Shown: positions 35,292-43,789 of the stretch, piece by piece
How positions within the stretch are numbered: the first letter of the stretch is position 1
Layout of the letters: each line of letters begins with the position of its first letter
Assembly (NCBI GenBank): GCA_030424595.1
Contig: JAUHWG010000023.1
Location: 62,001-126,000 of the forward strand
Direction of reading: 5' to 3'
DNA: 64,000 nt
DNA from: Polyangia bacterium
GTDB taxonomy: Bacteria > Myxococcota_A > Polyangia > Nannocystales > Nannocystaceae
Notes under the pieces: model-generated
Seen by the model: only the letters and a program-made list of their open reading frames with translations
Told to the model about the DNA's origin: nothing
Databases searched by the model: none
Translations under genes and position numbers: made by a program

Positions 35292-35961
35292 ACCCTAAGG
35301 CGACAGCGAGGCAGTAGACCTGAGCCCAGCTAAGCGGGCCAAGCCGGAGCTGGGCCTCTCCGCGGACAAACTCGCATGAGAAGCGAAGGAGGGCGTAGGC
35401 GATCAGGAAGTAGCGGAAGAGATGGCCCGCAGGCCGATCCCGCCCGCGGATCCTGTACAGGAAGCCGGCCAGGGCCAAGCACGCGAGGGCCTCGTAGAGC
35501 TGAACCGGATGGATCGAGAGCCCGCGGATGTGCACCGCCCACGGCACTTCGGTCGGGGTGCCGTAGCAGCAACCGCCGAGAAAGCAGCCGACCCGGCCGA
35601 ACGCCAGGGCGACCGGCAAGGCGATCGCCAACGCGTCACCGGTGGAGAAGTCCACTCGAACGATCTTCTTGCCTAGCTCGCCCGCGATGTACCCGCCGGT
35701 GAGTGCCCCGAGGACGGTCTTGCCGGCGACGTGCAGATCAAAGAAGTTCACCAGCGACGAGCCGCTGCGCTCCGGCGAGATGTAGAAGAGCATCCCGAGC
35801 TTCGCCCCCAGCGCCGCGCCGAGCAGGCAAGAGAGGCCGACAAAGCGGTATCCAGGGTGTTTGACGTAGCCCAGACGTCGACTCTCTGCGCCGCGGATCG
35901 CAAATGCGAGGACAGCTCCGAGGAGGACCATAGCCCCATAGGCGAGCTCACCCGAGGTCAT
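35227..35961 (-). CDS. Lgt-like integral membrane protein (prolipoprotein diacylglyceryl transferase family)
   Basis: The 244-residue polytopic protein matches the Lgt family: about seven hydrophobic helices, the signature loop FGRVGCFLGGCCYGTP (compare GRxxNFxNxE in canonical Lgt) and HPVQLYEALACLA near residue 155. The signature Asn is replaced by Cys and extra cysteines are present. The arginine is kept. Such Cys-rich variants differ from housekeeping Lgt and may transfer or bind other lipids. The stop overlaps the 3' end of the desaturase gene. Its start overlaps the stop of the radical SAM gene by 4 bp (35958-35961), so both are co-translated. Confidence 0.82.
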   Translation of the reverse strand: MTSGELAYGAMVLLGAVLAFAIRGAESRRLGYVKHPGYRFVGLSCLLGAALGAKLGMLFYISPERSGSSLVNFFDLHVAGKTVLGALTGGYIAGELGKKIVRVDFSTGDALAIALPVALAFGRVGCFLGGCCYGTPTEVPWAVHIRGLSIHPVQLYEALACLALAGFLYRIRGRDRPAGHLFRYFLIAYALLRFSCEFVRGEAQLRLGPLSWAQVYCLAVALGFTLSVIWARRRARADHRTGSP

Positions 35962-37397
35962 GGCCGGGCACGCGCGCGGAGGGTGACGAGCTGCTCCTGC
36001 TGCTCCGGCTCGCGGTAGAGCAGGTTGTAGGTGTCAAAGGGGATCATCCGCTTGCCGTCACGGTGAGCGATGTGCACACAGGTCTTGCGGACGGAGCGGA
36101 GATCCATGCTGTGACGATCCAAAAACTGCATGATGATCACGCGAAACACCCGATCGTAGGAGAGATCGGGCAGGGTCTCGATTCGAGGCAGGCAACACAT
36201 CAACTCCCCCAGGGCCTTGGACGCGCCCTCGGGCCCGTGCGCGGTCGAGAATGTCTCGTAGATCCGTGCGCGCATGTTCTCCAGCAGCGCCGGGTCGCCC
36301 TCGTAGATGATGGTGTTGCGTCCTCCTTCGATCAGCACGTCCGCAGGCATGTACCGCGTGAGCGGGCTCAGCCGCGCGAAGTCATCGCCGGCGCCGCGGA
36401 CCGCATAGGCCATCGCGACGCTGTCCGGGTGACAGGGGACAGGGATGATGTCCGCAGGCGTAAAGGTCGGAGACTGCTCATAGATCCGCCTTCGGACCTC
36501 GGAGAGGGTGAGACGATGAACAGCGGGGTCGAACCCCTCATTACGGCCCTCATCGTACACCGGCTGGAAGGTCACCCCGCGTACGCAACGATAGCTGCGC
36601 GCGAAGTCGATGATCGCACCGATCGAGTCTTCGTTGAGGTCACGCCGCAGGGTCACGACCAGCGTCGTCGAGAGGTTGAGCGCTTCAAGTCGGGCAAGCG
36701 CGCGTGACTTGATCTCGAAGAGCTTGGCCCCCCGCAAGACCTGGTGCGCGACGTCATCGACCCCGTCGAGCTGGAGATAGATCTCAAATCCGGGCTCGTA
36801 GCTGGCGAGGCGCTCGGCAAAGCCGTCCTCACGGGCGATGCGAATCCCGTTGGTGTTGACCATCAGGTGATGGATCGGCCGTCGTCGACAGGCGTCGAGG
36901 ACCTCGAAGAAGTGCGGGTGCATGGTCGGCTCCCCCCCGGAGACTTGGACCACGTCGGGCTCCCCCTCATTGCGCACGATGAGGTCGAGCATCGACTCGA
37001 TCGTCGCTAGCGAGCGGTGAGTTGACCGGTCTGGACCGCTGTGGGCGAAGCATGTCGGGCATCTGAGGTTGCAGTTGTCGGTGATCTCCAGCACCGACAC
37101 ACACCCGTGCTGCTCGTGGTCCGGGCAAATACCGCAGTCGTACGGGCAGCCGTAGTTCACCCCCGTGTTGTAGTGGTCGGGCTGCTCAGGCTTTTTTAGG
37201 TAGACCTCTCGGCACAACCGAAAGTAGTCCACGTCATCCGAGAGCAGCACTCGCTGGACACCGTGCTTCATGCAGCGCTTCCACAGGAAGACCTTGCCGT
37301 CCTCGATCAGCTCCTTCGCATCGACCACCTCGAGGCACGTGCTGCACAGGGCCCGGGTTGCGCTGTAGAAGAGATAGGGGCGTTCGCGGCGGCTCAC
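35958..37397 (-). CDS. Radical SAM protein, COG1964 (MJ0619/tetraether-synthase-like) family
   Basis: The 479-residue protein has an N-terminal zinc-ribbon-like region (C18-x2-C21, then C84PYDCGIC91), followed by the radical SAM cluster motif C109NLRC113PTC116 and the conserved VSGGEPTMHP loop that contacts SAM. This layout (CPYDCGICPDH then EITDNCNLRCPTCFA) is that of COG1964, which includes MJ0619-type enzymes such as the archaeal tetraether synthase Tes that joins lipid chains. Bacterial members are less studied. It is coupled to the Lgt-like gene by an ATGA overlap. A role in unusual membrane-lipid chemistry is an inference from family and context. Confidence 0.85.
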   Translation of the reverse strand: MSRRERPYLFYSATRALCSTCLEVVDAKELIEDGKVFLWKRCMKHGVQRVLLSDDVDYFRLCREVYLKKPEQPDHYNTGVNYGCPYDCGICPDHEQHGCVSVLEITDNCNLRCPTCFAHSGPDRSTHRSLATIESMLDLIVRNEGEPDVVQVSGGEPTMHPHFFEVLDACRRRPIHHLMVNTNGIRIAREDGFAERLASYEPGFEIYLQLDGVDDVAHQVLRGAKLFEIKSRALARLEALNLSTTLVVTLRRDLNEDSIGAIIDFARSYRCVRGVTFQPVYDEGRNEGFDPAVHRLTLSEVRRRIYEQSPTFTPADIIPVPCHPDSVAMAYAVRGAGDDFARLSPLTRYMPADVLIEGGRNTIIYEGDPALLENMRARIYETFSTAHGPEGASKALGELMCCLPRIETLPDLSYDRVFRVIIMQFLDRHSMDLRSVRKTCVHIAHRDGKRMIPFDTYNLLYREPEQQEQLVTLRARARP

Positions 37398-37489
37398 GGC
37401 GGGGAGTGTATCAGCATCACCTCAGCGCCGCCTTCTTCAGGTCAACGACCGGTAGGCGATCGAGGGATCGCCGTCGTCGCCTGGGGCGC

Positions 37490-38518
37490 TCAGGGAGAGC
37501 AGCCGCGATCGATATCCGCGTCGGGGAGGAGGAGGAGATCGTCGCCGTTGATCGGGAGCGCTTGGTCTACGAGGGGCGCCCAGCCGTCGCTGCGGGGCTC
37601 GACCCCGGGGCTGCGCCACTGGAAGCTCGAGTCTGAGAAGGAGAAGGTGGTGAAGTCCCCCTCGCAGGGGTTGCCCTCGCTGTCGACCGCGTAGGCTGAG
37701 GCGTGGATGTGCAGGTGGACGCCGACGCCCGAGCCGCTGCTGCCGACCCGGCCGATCCGCTCGCCTCGACGGACCGGAATCGGCGCGATGCCGCGGCGGT
37801 CGAGGCGAGCCAGGTCCCGCCAGCCGCTCCAGCCGGGGCCCAGGTCGCAGACCTTGGGATCGCTGGTGTAGAGATAGATGTCGTCGATCGGGCAGAGCTC
37901 GGCGGGGATGCTCTCTGCTTGGAGGTGGGCGATGATCGCCACCAGCTTCGTTGTTCGGTCGAGGATCACCAGGTGATTGCCGGCGGCGGTGCAGGTCTCG
38001 GCGCCGCCGGGACAATTGCTGTCGTCGCCGTCGAGGTCGTCGTCCGGCATCCGTCGCCAGCAGGCGATCACCTCGCCGTCGATCGGCGAGGCTATGGGCA
38101 TCCCCCACATCACGTCGTCGTCGAGCGCGGGTGAGGTTACGTGCGGGGCGCTGCGCGAGCGGGTGTAGTGTTGGCTCGCGGGATCCCAGCGCAACGCGCG
38201 GATATCGAGGGCGCAGCGGCGGGTCGAGGGGTCGTCCTCGGGCGCGCAGGCGAAGCCGACGTGACCGCGGGTGACCGGGTAGACGTCGGGGGCGAGAGCA
38301 TCCAGGTCAAAGGGGAGCGTCGCCGGCAGGGAGGCGGGGCTGAAGGCGGAGCCTGGGGTGAGGGCCGTGTCGGCGGGCGCGTCGGTCGACGGGCAGGGCT
38401 CGCCGCAGCCGCCGACCCCCAGGGCCGAGGCGAGGAGCAAAGGGAGCAGCTCGGTCGGCGCGCCCCGAGCGGGCCGGCATCTCAGATCGATCGTCAGGTC
38501 TCGCGGCCTCCTCGTCAT
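37490..38518 (-). CDS. M23-family metallopeptidase lipoprotein (LytM-like)
   Basis: The 342-residue protein has an N-terminal signal with lipobox GVGGC (about Cys37), then a domain whose C-terminal half carries the LytM/M23 pattern: GMPIASPIDGEV (first zinc-site region, though the usual HxxxD is weak here), NHLVILDRTTKLVAIIAHLQ, and GVHLHIHAS, with HxH. ALARLDRRGIAPIPVRRGERIGRVGSSGSG is the standard loop before HxH. The first zinc His seems to be absent or displaced, so the protein may be catalytically weak or an activator. The ATG at 38518 fits the signal peptide. Confidence 0.8.
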   Translation of the reverse strand: MTRRPRDLTIDLRCRPARGAPTELLPLLLASALGVGGCGEPCPSTDAPADTALTPGSAFSPASLPATLPFDLDALAPDVYPVTRGHVGFACAPEDDPSTRRCALDIRALRWDPASQHYTRSRSAPHVTSPALDDDVMWGMPIASPIDGEVIACWRRMPDDDLDGDDSNCPGGAETCTAAGNHLVILDRTTKLVAIIAHLQAESIPAELCPIDDIYLYTSDPKVCDLGPGWSGWRDLARLDRRGIAPIPVRRGERIGRVGSSGSGVGVHLHIHASAYAVDSEGNPCEGDFTTFSFSDSSFQWRSPGVEPRSDGWAPLVDQALPINGDDLLLLPDADIDRGCSP

Positions 38519-38739
38519 GGGATCAGGATGCGCGGCGGCTCGGCGGCTGTCGAGACGTGGACGCTCAGCTTGAGAGAGCCTGGAGCGAAGGGCGACTACA
38601 GCCAAGAGCAGGCTGCCGTGATGGCGGAGGATTTCTTGGTGAGCCTTGCCGCACGGAAGGTCCTGCCGCGATCGATATACACCCCTCGCTCCTGTGAACA
38701 TCGCTGCAGCTCGGCGAGCCGGGAGGTCGTAGGTCGTCG

Positions 38740-40074
38740 CTAGACCCGCTCAAGCTCGAGCACAGCCCGCGCCGAGGGCCGCGCGAGGGGATACTCGATG
38801 CTCGACGGGAGCGAGCGACGAGCTAGGCGAAGCCTACGCCGCTGCAACGATGAGGCGAAGGCGACCATGAACTGGACCCCCTCGAGACAGGCGAGATGGT
38901 AGCCGAGGCAGAAGTGAGGACCAGCCCCGAACTGCACGGTCTCCAGGGATCCCGCGCGGACCCTGTCCTTCATCCACCGCTCGGGGCGGACCTGGTCGGG
39001 GTCCTCGTAGCGCTCAGGATCCCGCGAGAGGTCGGCGACGCAGACCATCACCGAGGTGCCCTCCGGGATTCGCTTGCCCTGGAGCTCGAGCTCCCCCGCG
39101 ACCTTGCGCCCGATCAAGCCCACGGGTGAGTGCAGGCGCAGCGCCTCGCGAAAGAGCCCGAGGGCGAAGGGAAATCGGTCCAAGTCAGCGCTTGTCGTCG
39201 GCAGCGGCGTCTCGGGCCCGACCTCGGCGAGCAGGCGCTCCCAGAGGTCAGGATCCGCCGCGAGGTGATAGCCCATCCACGCGATCACCGTCGCGGTGGT
39301 CTCATGGCCCGCGAAGAGGAGGAGGCGGAGATTGTCGACGAGCTCCTGATGGGTGAGCCCGCGGCCCTCATCGTCGCGACCCTGGACCATCCCCCCGACC
39401 AGGTCCGCGGACGAGGCAGCGGCGGCCCGCTCGATGATGTTCTCCATGCGCGCGTCGATCCATCGTCGAGCCCGCTGTGACCGCCACCGTGGGGAGCCAG
39501 CGATCCCCGTCGGGAGGTTGAGGAACCCGAGGAGAAAGCTGTCGTAGCGCCGCCGCCACTCCGCGTTCTCGTCGACGGGCACACCGACGATCGCGAAGAT
39601 CACGTCGAGGGCGAGCTCGCGCGCCTCCGGGACGATCTTGAGCCGCTTCGTCCCCTCCCAGCGCGCCACCCGATCTTCGATGATCGTCGCCATCGTCCGC
39701 CCCGCGTTCGCCCCTCCGAGGCCCTTCGGGCTGAAGGTCCTGGCGACGGCGCCGCGCATCCGTCGGTGAGCGGGACCGTCGGCGAGGATCATCGACTCCC
39801 CCATCATCGGCGCGAGCACCTCGATCCCGTCCCGTGACCGTGTGACCTTGTTCGCGAGAAGTTCGAACGCCGGCTCCCCGAGGACCATCAGCGCGTGATC
39901 TCCAAAGCCACGGTTCACCCAGAAGAGCGGCCCGAGGCGCGCCTCCTGCTCGCGGATGAAGCGGAGCATCGATGGGATCAGCGCCGGTAGGTGTCCGACC
40001 GCCGGGAAGGAGCCGGCGGCGACAGGGATCCCGGCCCTCGGCGGAGGGTTGCGGCGGAGGGGATTTAGGAGCAT
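38740..40074 (-). CDS. Cytochrome P450
   Basis: The 444-residue P450 shows the I-helix oxygen-binding motif AGHETT, the K-helix ExxR (EALR), the PERF-like PERW and the heme loop FGAGPHFCLG with axial Cys389. No N-terminal membrane anchor is seen, as expected of bacterial soluble P450s. The segment LPTGIAGSPRWRSQRA sits where other P450s have lPGTxyrrxxrAR, and it recurs in the fragment at 29867-29980. No redox partner is adjacent; the substrate is unknown. The gene is divergent from the kinase at 40391. Confidence 0.93.
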   Translation of the reverse strand: MLLNPLRRNPPPRAGIPVAAGSFPAVGHLPALIPSMLRFIREQEARLGPLFWVNRGFGDHALMVLGEPAFELLANKVTRSRDGIEVLAPMMGESMILADGPAHRRMRGAVARTFSPKGLGGANAGRTMATIIEDRVARWEGTKRLKIVPEARELALDVIFAIVGVPVDENAEWRRRYDSFLLGFLNLPTGIAGSPRWRSQRARRWIDARMENIIERAAAASSADLVGGMVQGRDDEGRGLTHQELVDNLRLLLFAGHETTATVIAWMGYHLAADPDLWERLLAEVGPETPLPTTSADLDRFPFALGLFREALRLHSPVGLIGRKVAGELELQGKRIPEGTSVMVCVADLSRDPERYEDPDQVRPERWMKDRVRAGSLETVQFGAGPHFCLGYHLACLEGVQFMVAFASSLQRRRLRLARRSLPSSIEYPLARPSARAVLELERV

Positions 40075-40390
40075 GGCCGCAGGGTAGATGATGGCCAGGG
40101 AGCAGGCGAGGAGCTTGCCCGGCCGAGGGACGCTCGCAGGACGAGCTTCGAGCCCGAGTTGCCCAGAGCTTCACGAACCTCATGGCTCGCCATGAGTTCG
40201 ATCGGCCCGCGCACTCGCGCCTCCCGAGAGACCGCGGCGAAAGGATCGTCGACCCCCCTCCACGGGCGCTCCTGCGAGCGCTTGCGCTTGCGCCCGGCGC
40301 TTCGCAGGCCGCACGTGCGTGCTAGAGTGAAATCGCAGGTCGGTGGCGAAACGCCAGTGTTCGAGGATTCTTCTGGGGCCGATGGGGGGG
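40075..40390. other. Divergent intergenic region with operator-like palindrome
   Basis: An almost perfect palindrome, CTCATGGC-TC-GCCATGAG (40179-40196), extends to CGAAC/GTTCG with one bulge (40173-40200). It lies about 100 bp upstream of the P450 start and could be an operator for that gene. A GGTGGCGAAACGCCA hairpin near 40341-40355 resembles the core of the palindromic repeats and lies at the possible GTG start of the kinase. No other gene is visible. Confidence 0.5.
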
Positions 40391-43300
40391 ATGGAGGACA
40401 GCCGTTCAAGCGGGCACGCGAGGGGTGAAGATCTCCTGCTCGCGGCGACGATGATCGCTGCCCAAGACTCTCTGCCCAAGACGCTGGTGGCCGCGCCCAA
40501 AGAGCCGCGCCCAGGGAAGAGCGGCGCGGCTCACCTCACGATCGGCGCCAGGGTCGGCCGCTACGTCGTCGTCCGTGAGCTCGGCGCGGGGGGGATGGGG
40601 GTGGTCTACGCGGCCTATGATCCACAGCTCGACCGAAAGGTCGCGCTCAAGCTCCTGCTCCCTGAGGTCACCGGCGACCGCTCCCGCTCCCGCTCCCGCA
40701 GCCTCGAGGAGGCCCGCGCCCGCTTCGTCCGTGAGGCGCACGCGCTCGCGAGGCTCTCGCACCCCAACGTGGTCGCGATCTACGACGTCGGCGAGGCCGA
40801 GGGCTGCGTATGGCTGGCGATGGAGCACGTCGACGGTGTGACGCTCGACGCCTGGCTCAACGAGTCGCCGAGGACGACAAGCGAGCTCCTAGAGGTGATG
40901 ATCGCGGCCGGCCACGGGCTCGAGGCGGCGCACGAGGCAGGGCTCCTCCACCGCGACTTTAAGCCGGAGAACGTGATGATCGGTCGGGACGGTCGGACGC
41001 GGGTGATGGACCTCGGGCTCGCTCGCGGGGCGGGTCAGGCGAGCGTCGGCACGACGACGACCCAGAGAGGCCCTGACTCCGCCGCCTCGACCTCCGCCGC
41101 ACCGGCCTCCGTCGTCGCGGCCTCCGTCGCCTCGACCTCCGCGAGCGATGTCCGGGTGACCCGCGCGGGCGCGCTCGTCGGCTCCCCGGCGTACATGAGC
41201 CCCGAGCAATTCTCCGGCCATGAGGTCGACGTCCGCTCGGACATCTTCGCCTACTGCGTGACCCTCTACGAGGCGCTCCACGGCGAGCGTCCCTTCCCCG
41301 GAGAGTCGCTCGTGGCCCTCGCAGCGAGCGTTCTCGCCGGCAAGATCAAGCCCCCGCCACGATCCGGTCGTTCCGTGCCGCGGTGGCTACGTAGAGTCTA
41401 CGCCCGAGGGCTCGAGGTCGAGCCGGAGCAGCGCTTCGCGTCCATGACCGATCTCCTCGCGGCGCTCGAGCGCGGAAAGGCGCGGGCGCGGCGACGACGG
41501 TGGGTCGCGGGCGCTGCCGTAGTCGCTGCGGCGGCAGCCGTCGCCGCGAGCGTCGAGCACTACGACATGTCCCAAAAGACAAGCTACTGCGCATCCCTCG
41601 CGGCGGAGATCGACGAGGTATGGGACGACACGGCGCGAGAACGCCTGCGCACGGGGTTCCTCGCGACAGGCGCGCCCTTCGCACTACACAGCCTCGAGGT
41701 CTTCGTGCCCTGGCTGAACGACTACCGCGAGGCCTGGAGAGCGGGGCGCACCGAGGCCTGTGTGCACGCCACGATCGACCGCGACTGGGATGACGCGCTC
41801 GTCGACCGCTCCTCGTGGTGCTTCGAGGATCGTCGGCTCCAGCTCGAGGCGACCGTCGAACAGATCGCGACCCTGAACCGGGCGTCGTCGCGCCGGGCGG
41901 TGCGGATCGCCTCCTATCTCGACCCGGTGGAGCCCTGCCTCGATCCCAAGCATCTGGAGCGCCTGCCCGCGCCGCCGCTCGAGATGCGGGACGAGGTTCG
42001 GGCCATCCGGTCGACCCTCTCCAGGTCTGATCGGCTGCGGCACTCTGGCCGCCAAGTCGACGCCCTCGAGGTCGCGAGCGGCGGACGCGAGCGCGCTGAG
42101 GCCCTCGGCTGGTCGCCGCTCCTCGCCCTCGCGCGCTTCATCGAGGGACGCTGCGCCCTCGAGGCAGGGCAGACGAAGCTCGCGGACGAGACCCTGGTCC
42201 GCGCCTACTTCGAGGCTCAGCGCGGCGGCTCCCTCGAGGTGGCCTTCCGTGCCGCGCGCTCGCTCATCAGCGTCTACAACGGCAGCCAGCGCTACCGCGA
42301 CGCCGCCGTGTGGGCAGGTCACGCCGACGTTCTCGCAGCCTCGCTGGAGGACCCGAGCGGCCTCGACGAGGCCGAAGGGCGCTATCTCCTGAGCTCCGTC
42401 CGCTCTGGCCTCGGCGACTACGACGGGGCCGCGATCGCGGCCGAACAGGCCTTGGCGATGCGGCGCGACGCCCTCGGCGCGGAGCACCCGATCACCGCCG
42501 CCTCGATCCGAGGCGTGGGGATCATCTACCTGCTGCAAGGGCGTCACCGTGAGGCGCTCGAGCACCTCCAGCAGGCTGCCCAGATCTGGGAGGATGCGGT
42601 CGGTCATGAGCACCCCTACATCGCCCAGCTCGCCACGCTCCACGGGCGAGCGCTCTGGTCGTTGGGCCAGGTCGACGAGGCCATCGCGCGCCTCCATGAG
42701 GGGCTGGCGCTGCACGAACGACTCGGCCGCTCCGATCACCCGAACACCGTGCCGAGCATCGACGCGCTCGGTCGGGTCCTCCTCGCCCTCGACCGCGTCG
42801 ACGAGGCGGAGCCGCTGCTAGAGCGGGGTCTTGCCGCCGCACGTGCGAATCGCGGCGTCCGGGCCCGCGCCTACGCCATGAGCCTCCTGAGCATGGCTGA
42901 GCTCGACCGGGCCCGAGGGCGGGAAAAGCTCGCCCTCAGCCGCTCCGCCGAGGCCGTCGAGCTCCTGGAGAGCACGCTGGATCCTGACCATCCCGAGGTC
43001 GCGTCGGCGCAGGAGCGGGTCGCCGAGATCGATCGGGCGTTGGGACGGGTCGACGAGGGGATCACCCGCCGACGCGAGGCGCTCTCACGTCGCGAGGCGG
43101 CATTCGGTCCAGAGCACGGGCTGCTGCGCGCGCCGCTGGAGGGCCTCGGCGACGCGCTCGCGGAGGCGGGTCGCGTGGAGGAGGCGCGCGCCTCCTACGA
43201 GCGAGCCTTGGCGATCGGCGAGCGTCTCCTCGGGCCCGACGACGCCGCCCTCGCGCCCAGCCTCAGCGCGCTCGCCAGGATCGCCCTCGCCGAGGGTGAT

Positions 43301-43540
43301 CGAGACGCGGCGCGGAGCCTCGCCCTGCGCGCGGTGTGGTCGGCAGAGGACGACATCGCGGGGCCCCGCGCAGCGGCGGACGCTCACTTCGTCCTCGCCC
43401 AGGCGCTCGCCGACGGCGAGGTGCTGACGACCCGAACGCGCGAGCTCGCGAGGCAGGCCCTTGTGGAGTACACGACATCCCACGACGTGGAGGGGCTCAC
43501 CGAGGTGGAGCGCTGGCTCGCCGACCACGGCGGACCCTAG
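40391..43540 (+). CDS. Ser/Thr protein kinase with TPR ectodomain (paralogue of the 30.6-kb kinase)
   Basis: The 1049-residue kinase has a P-loop GAGGMGVV at 65-72, Lys87, HRDFKPEN at 187-194, and DLG at 207-209, with an Ala/Ser/Thr-rich insertion (about 214-255) before the activation segment. A TM helix follows (about 365-385). The next ~120 residues share the Cys pattern of the kinase at 30647 (CFEDRRLQLEATVEQIATL, EPCLDPKHLERLP). About ten TPR repeats complete it. I chose the ATG at 40391 for the G-rich upstream sequence; ATG 40382 or GTG 40343 are alternatives. Its TAG stop lies in CTAGCAGACCGTGGC (43537-43551), identical to the end of repeat copy A. Confidence 0.9.
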   Translation: MEDSRSSGHARGEDLLLAATMIAAQDSLPKTLVAAPKEPRPGKSGAAHLTIGARVGRYVVVRELGAGGMGVVYAAYDPQLDRKVALKLLLPEVTGDRSRSRSRSLEEARARFVREAHALARLSHPNVVAIYDVGEAEGCVWLAMEHVDGVTLDAWLNESPRTTSELLEVMIAAGHGLEAAHEAGLLHRDFKPENVMIGRDGRTRVMDLGLARGAGQASVGTTTTQRGPDSAASTSAAPASVVAASVASTSASDVRVTRAGALVGSPAYMSPEQFSGHEVDVRSDIFAYCVTLYEALHGERPFPGESLVALAASVLAGKIKPPPRSGRSVPRWLRRVYARGLEVEPEQRFASMTDLLAALERGKARARRRRWVAGAAVVAAAAAVAASVEHYDMSQKTSYCASLAAEIDEVWDDTARERLRTGFLATGAPFALHSLEVFVPWLNDYREAWRAGRTEACVHATIDRDWDDALVDRSSWCFEDRRLQLEATVEQIATLNRASSRRAVRIASYLDPVEPCLDPKHLERLPAPPLEMRDEVRAIRSTLSRSDRLRHSGRQVDALEVASGGRERAEALGWSPLLALARFIEGRCALEAGQTKLADETLVRAYFEAQRGGSLEVAFRAARSLISVYNGSQRYRDAAVWAGHADVLAASLEDPSGLDEAEGRYLLSSVRSGLGDYDGAAIAAEQALAMRRDALGAEHPITAASIRGVGIIYLLQGRHREALEHLQQAAQIWEDAVGHEHPYIAQLATLHGRALWSLGQVDEAIARLHEGLALHERLGRSDHPNTVPSIDALGRVLLALDRVDEAEPLLERGLAAARANRGVRARAYAMSLLSMAELDRARGREKLALSRSAEAVELLESTLDPDHPEVASAQERVAEIDRALGRVDEGITRRREALSRREAAFGPEHGLLRAPLEGLGDALAEAGRVEEARASYERALAIGERLLGPDDAALAPSLSALARIALAEGDRDAARSLALRAVWSAEDDIAGPRAAADAHFVLAQALADGEVLTTRTRELARQALVEYTTSHDVEGLTEVERWLADHGGP

Positions 43541-43789
43541 CAGACCGTGGCCGTCGCTCACGACCAGGCGTGAACCAGCGTCGGTTCCTCGGACTGTGGC
43601 GGGGTCCTCGGCCGCGACCTCCTCTCTTCGGGCGAGCCGATCGCGAGCGGCTCGGATGACCCCACAGACGGCGAGCTTGACCTCGCGAGCTTGACCTCGC
43701 GAGCGTTCGGCCGCTCTCCACCTCTGCTGTTTGAGAGGTGACCGCGAGGCACTGCCCAAGCGAACGATGAGGCGCTACCCTCCGTCGAC
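43537..43789. repeat. CTAG-ended repeat end (copy E) and nested hairpins
   Basis: CTAGCAGACCGTGGC (43537-43551) is an exact 15-bp match to the reverse complement of 11447-11461 and contains the kinase stop codon. Beyond it are CTGTGGCGGGGTC/GACCCCACAG imperfect arms (43594-43606, 43658-43667) enclosing CGAGCCG/CGGCTCG (43633-43639, 43648-43654), and a tandem duplication of a 14-bp unit (GCGAGCTTGACCTC) at about 43672-43701. No gene is evident. Confidence 0.55.
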
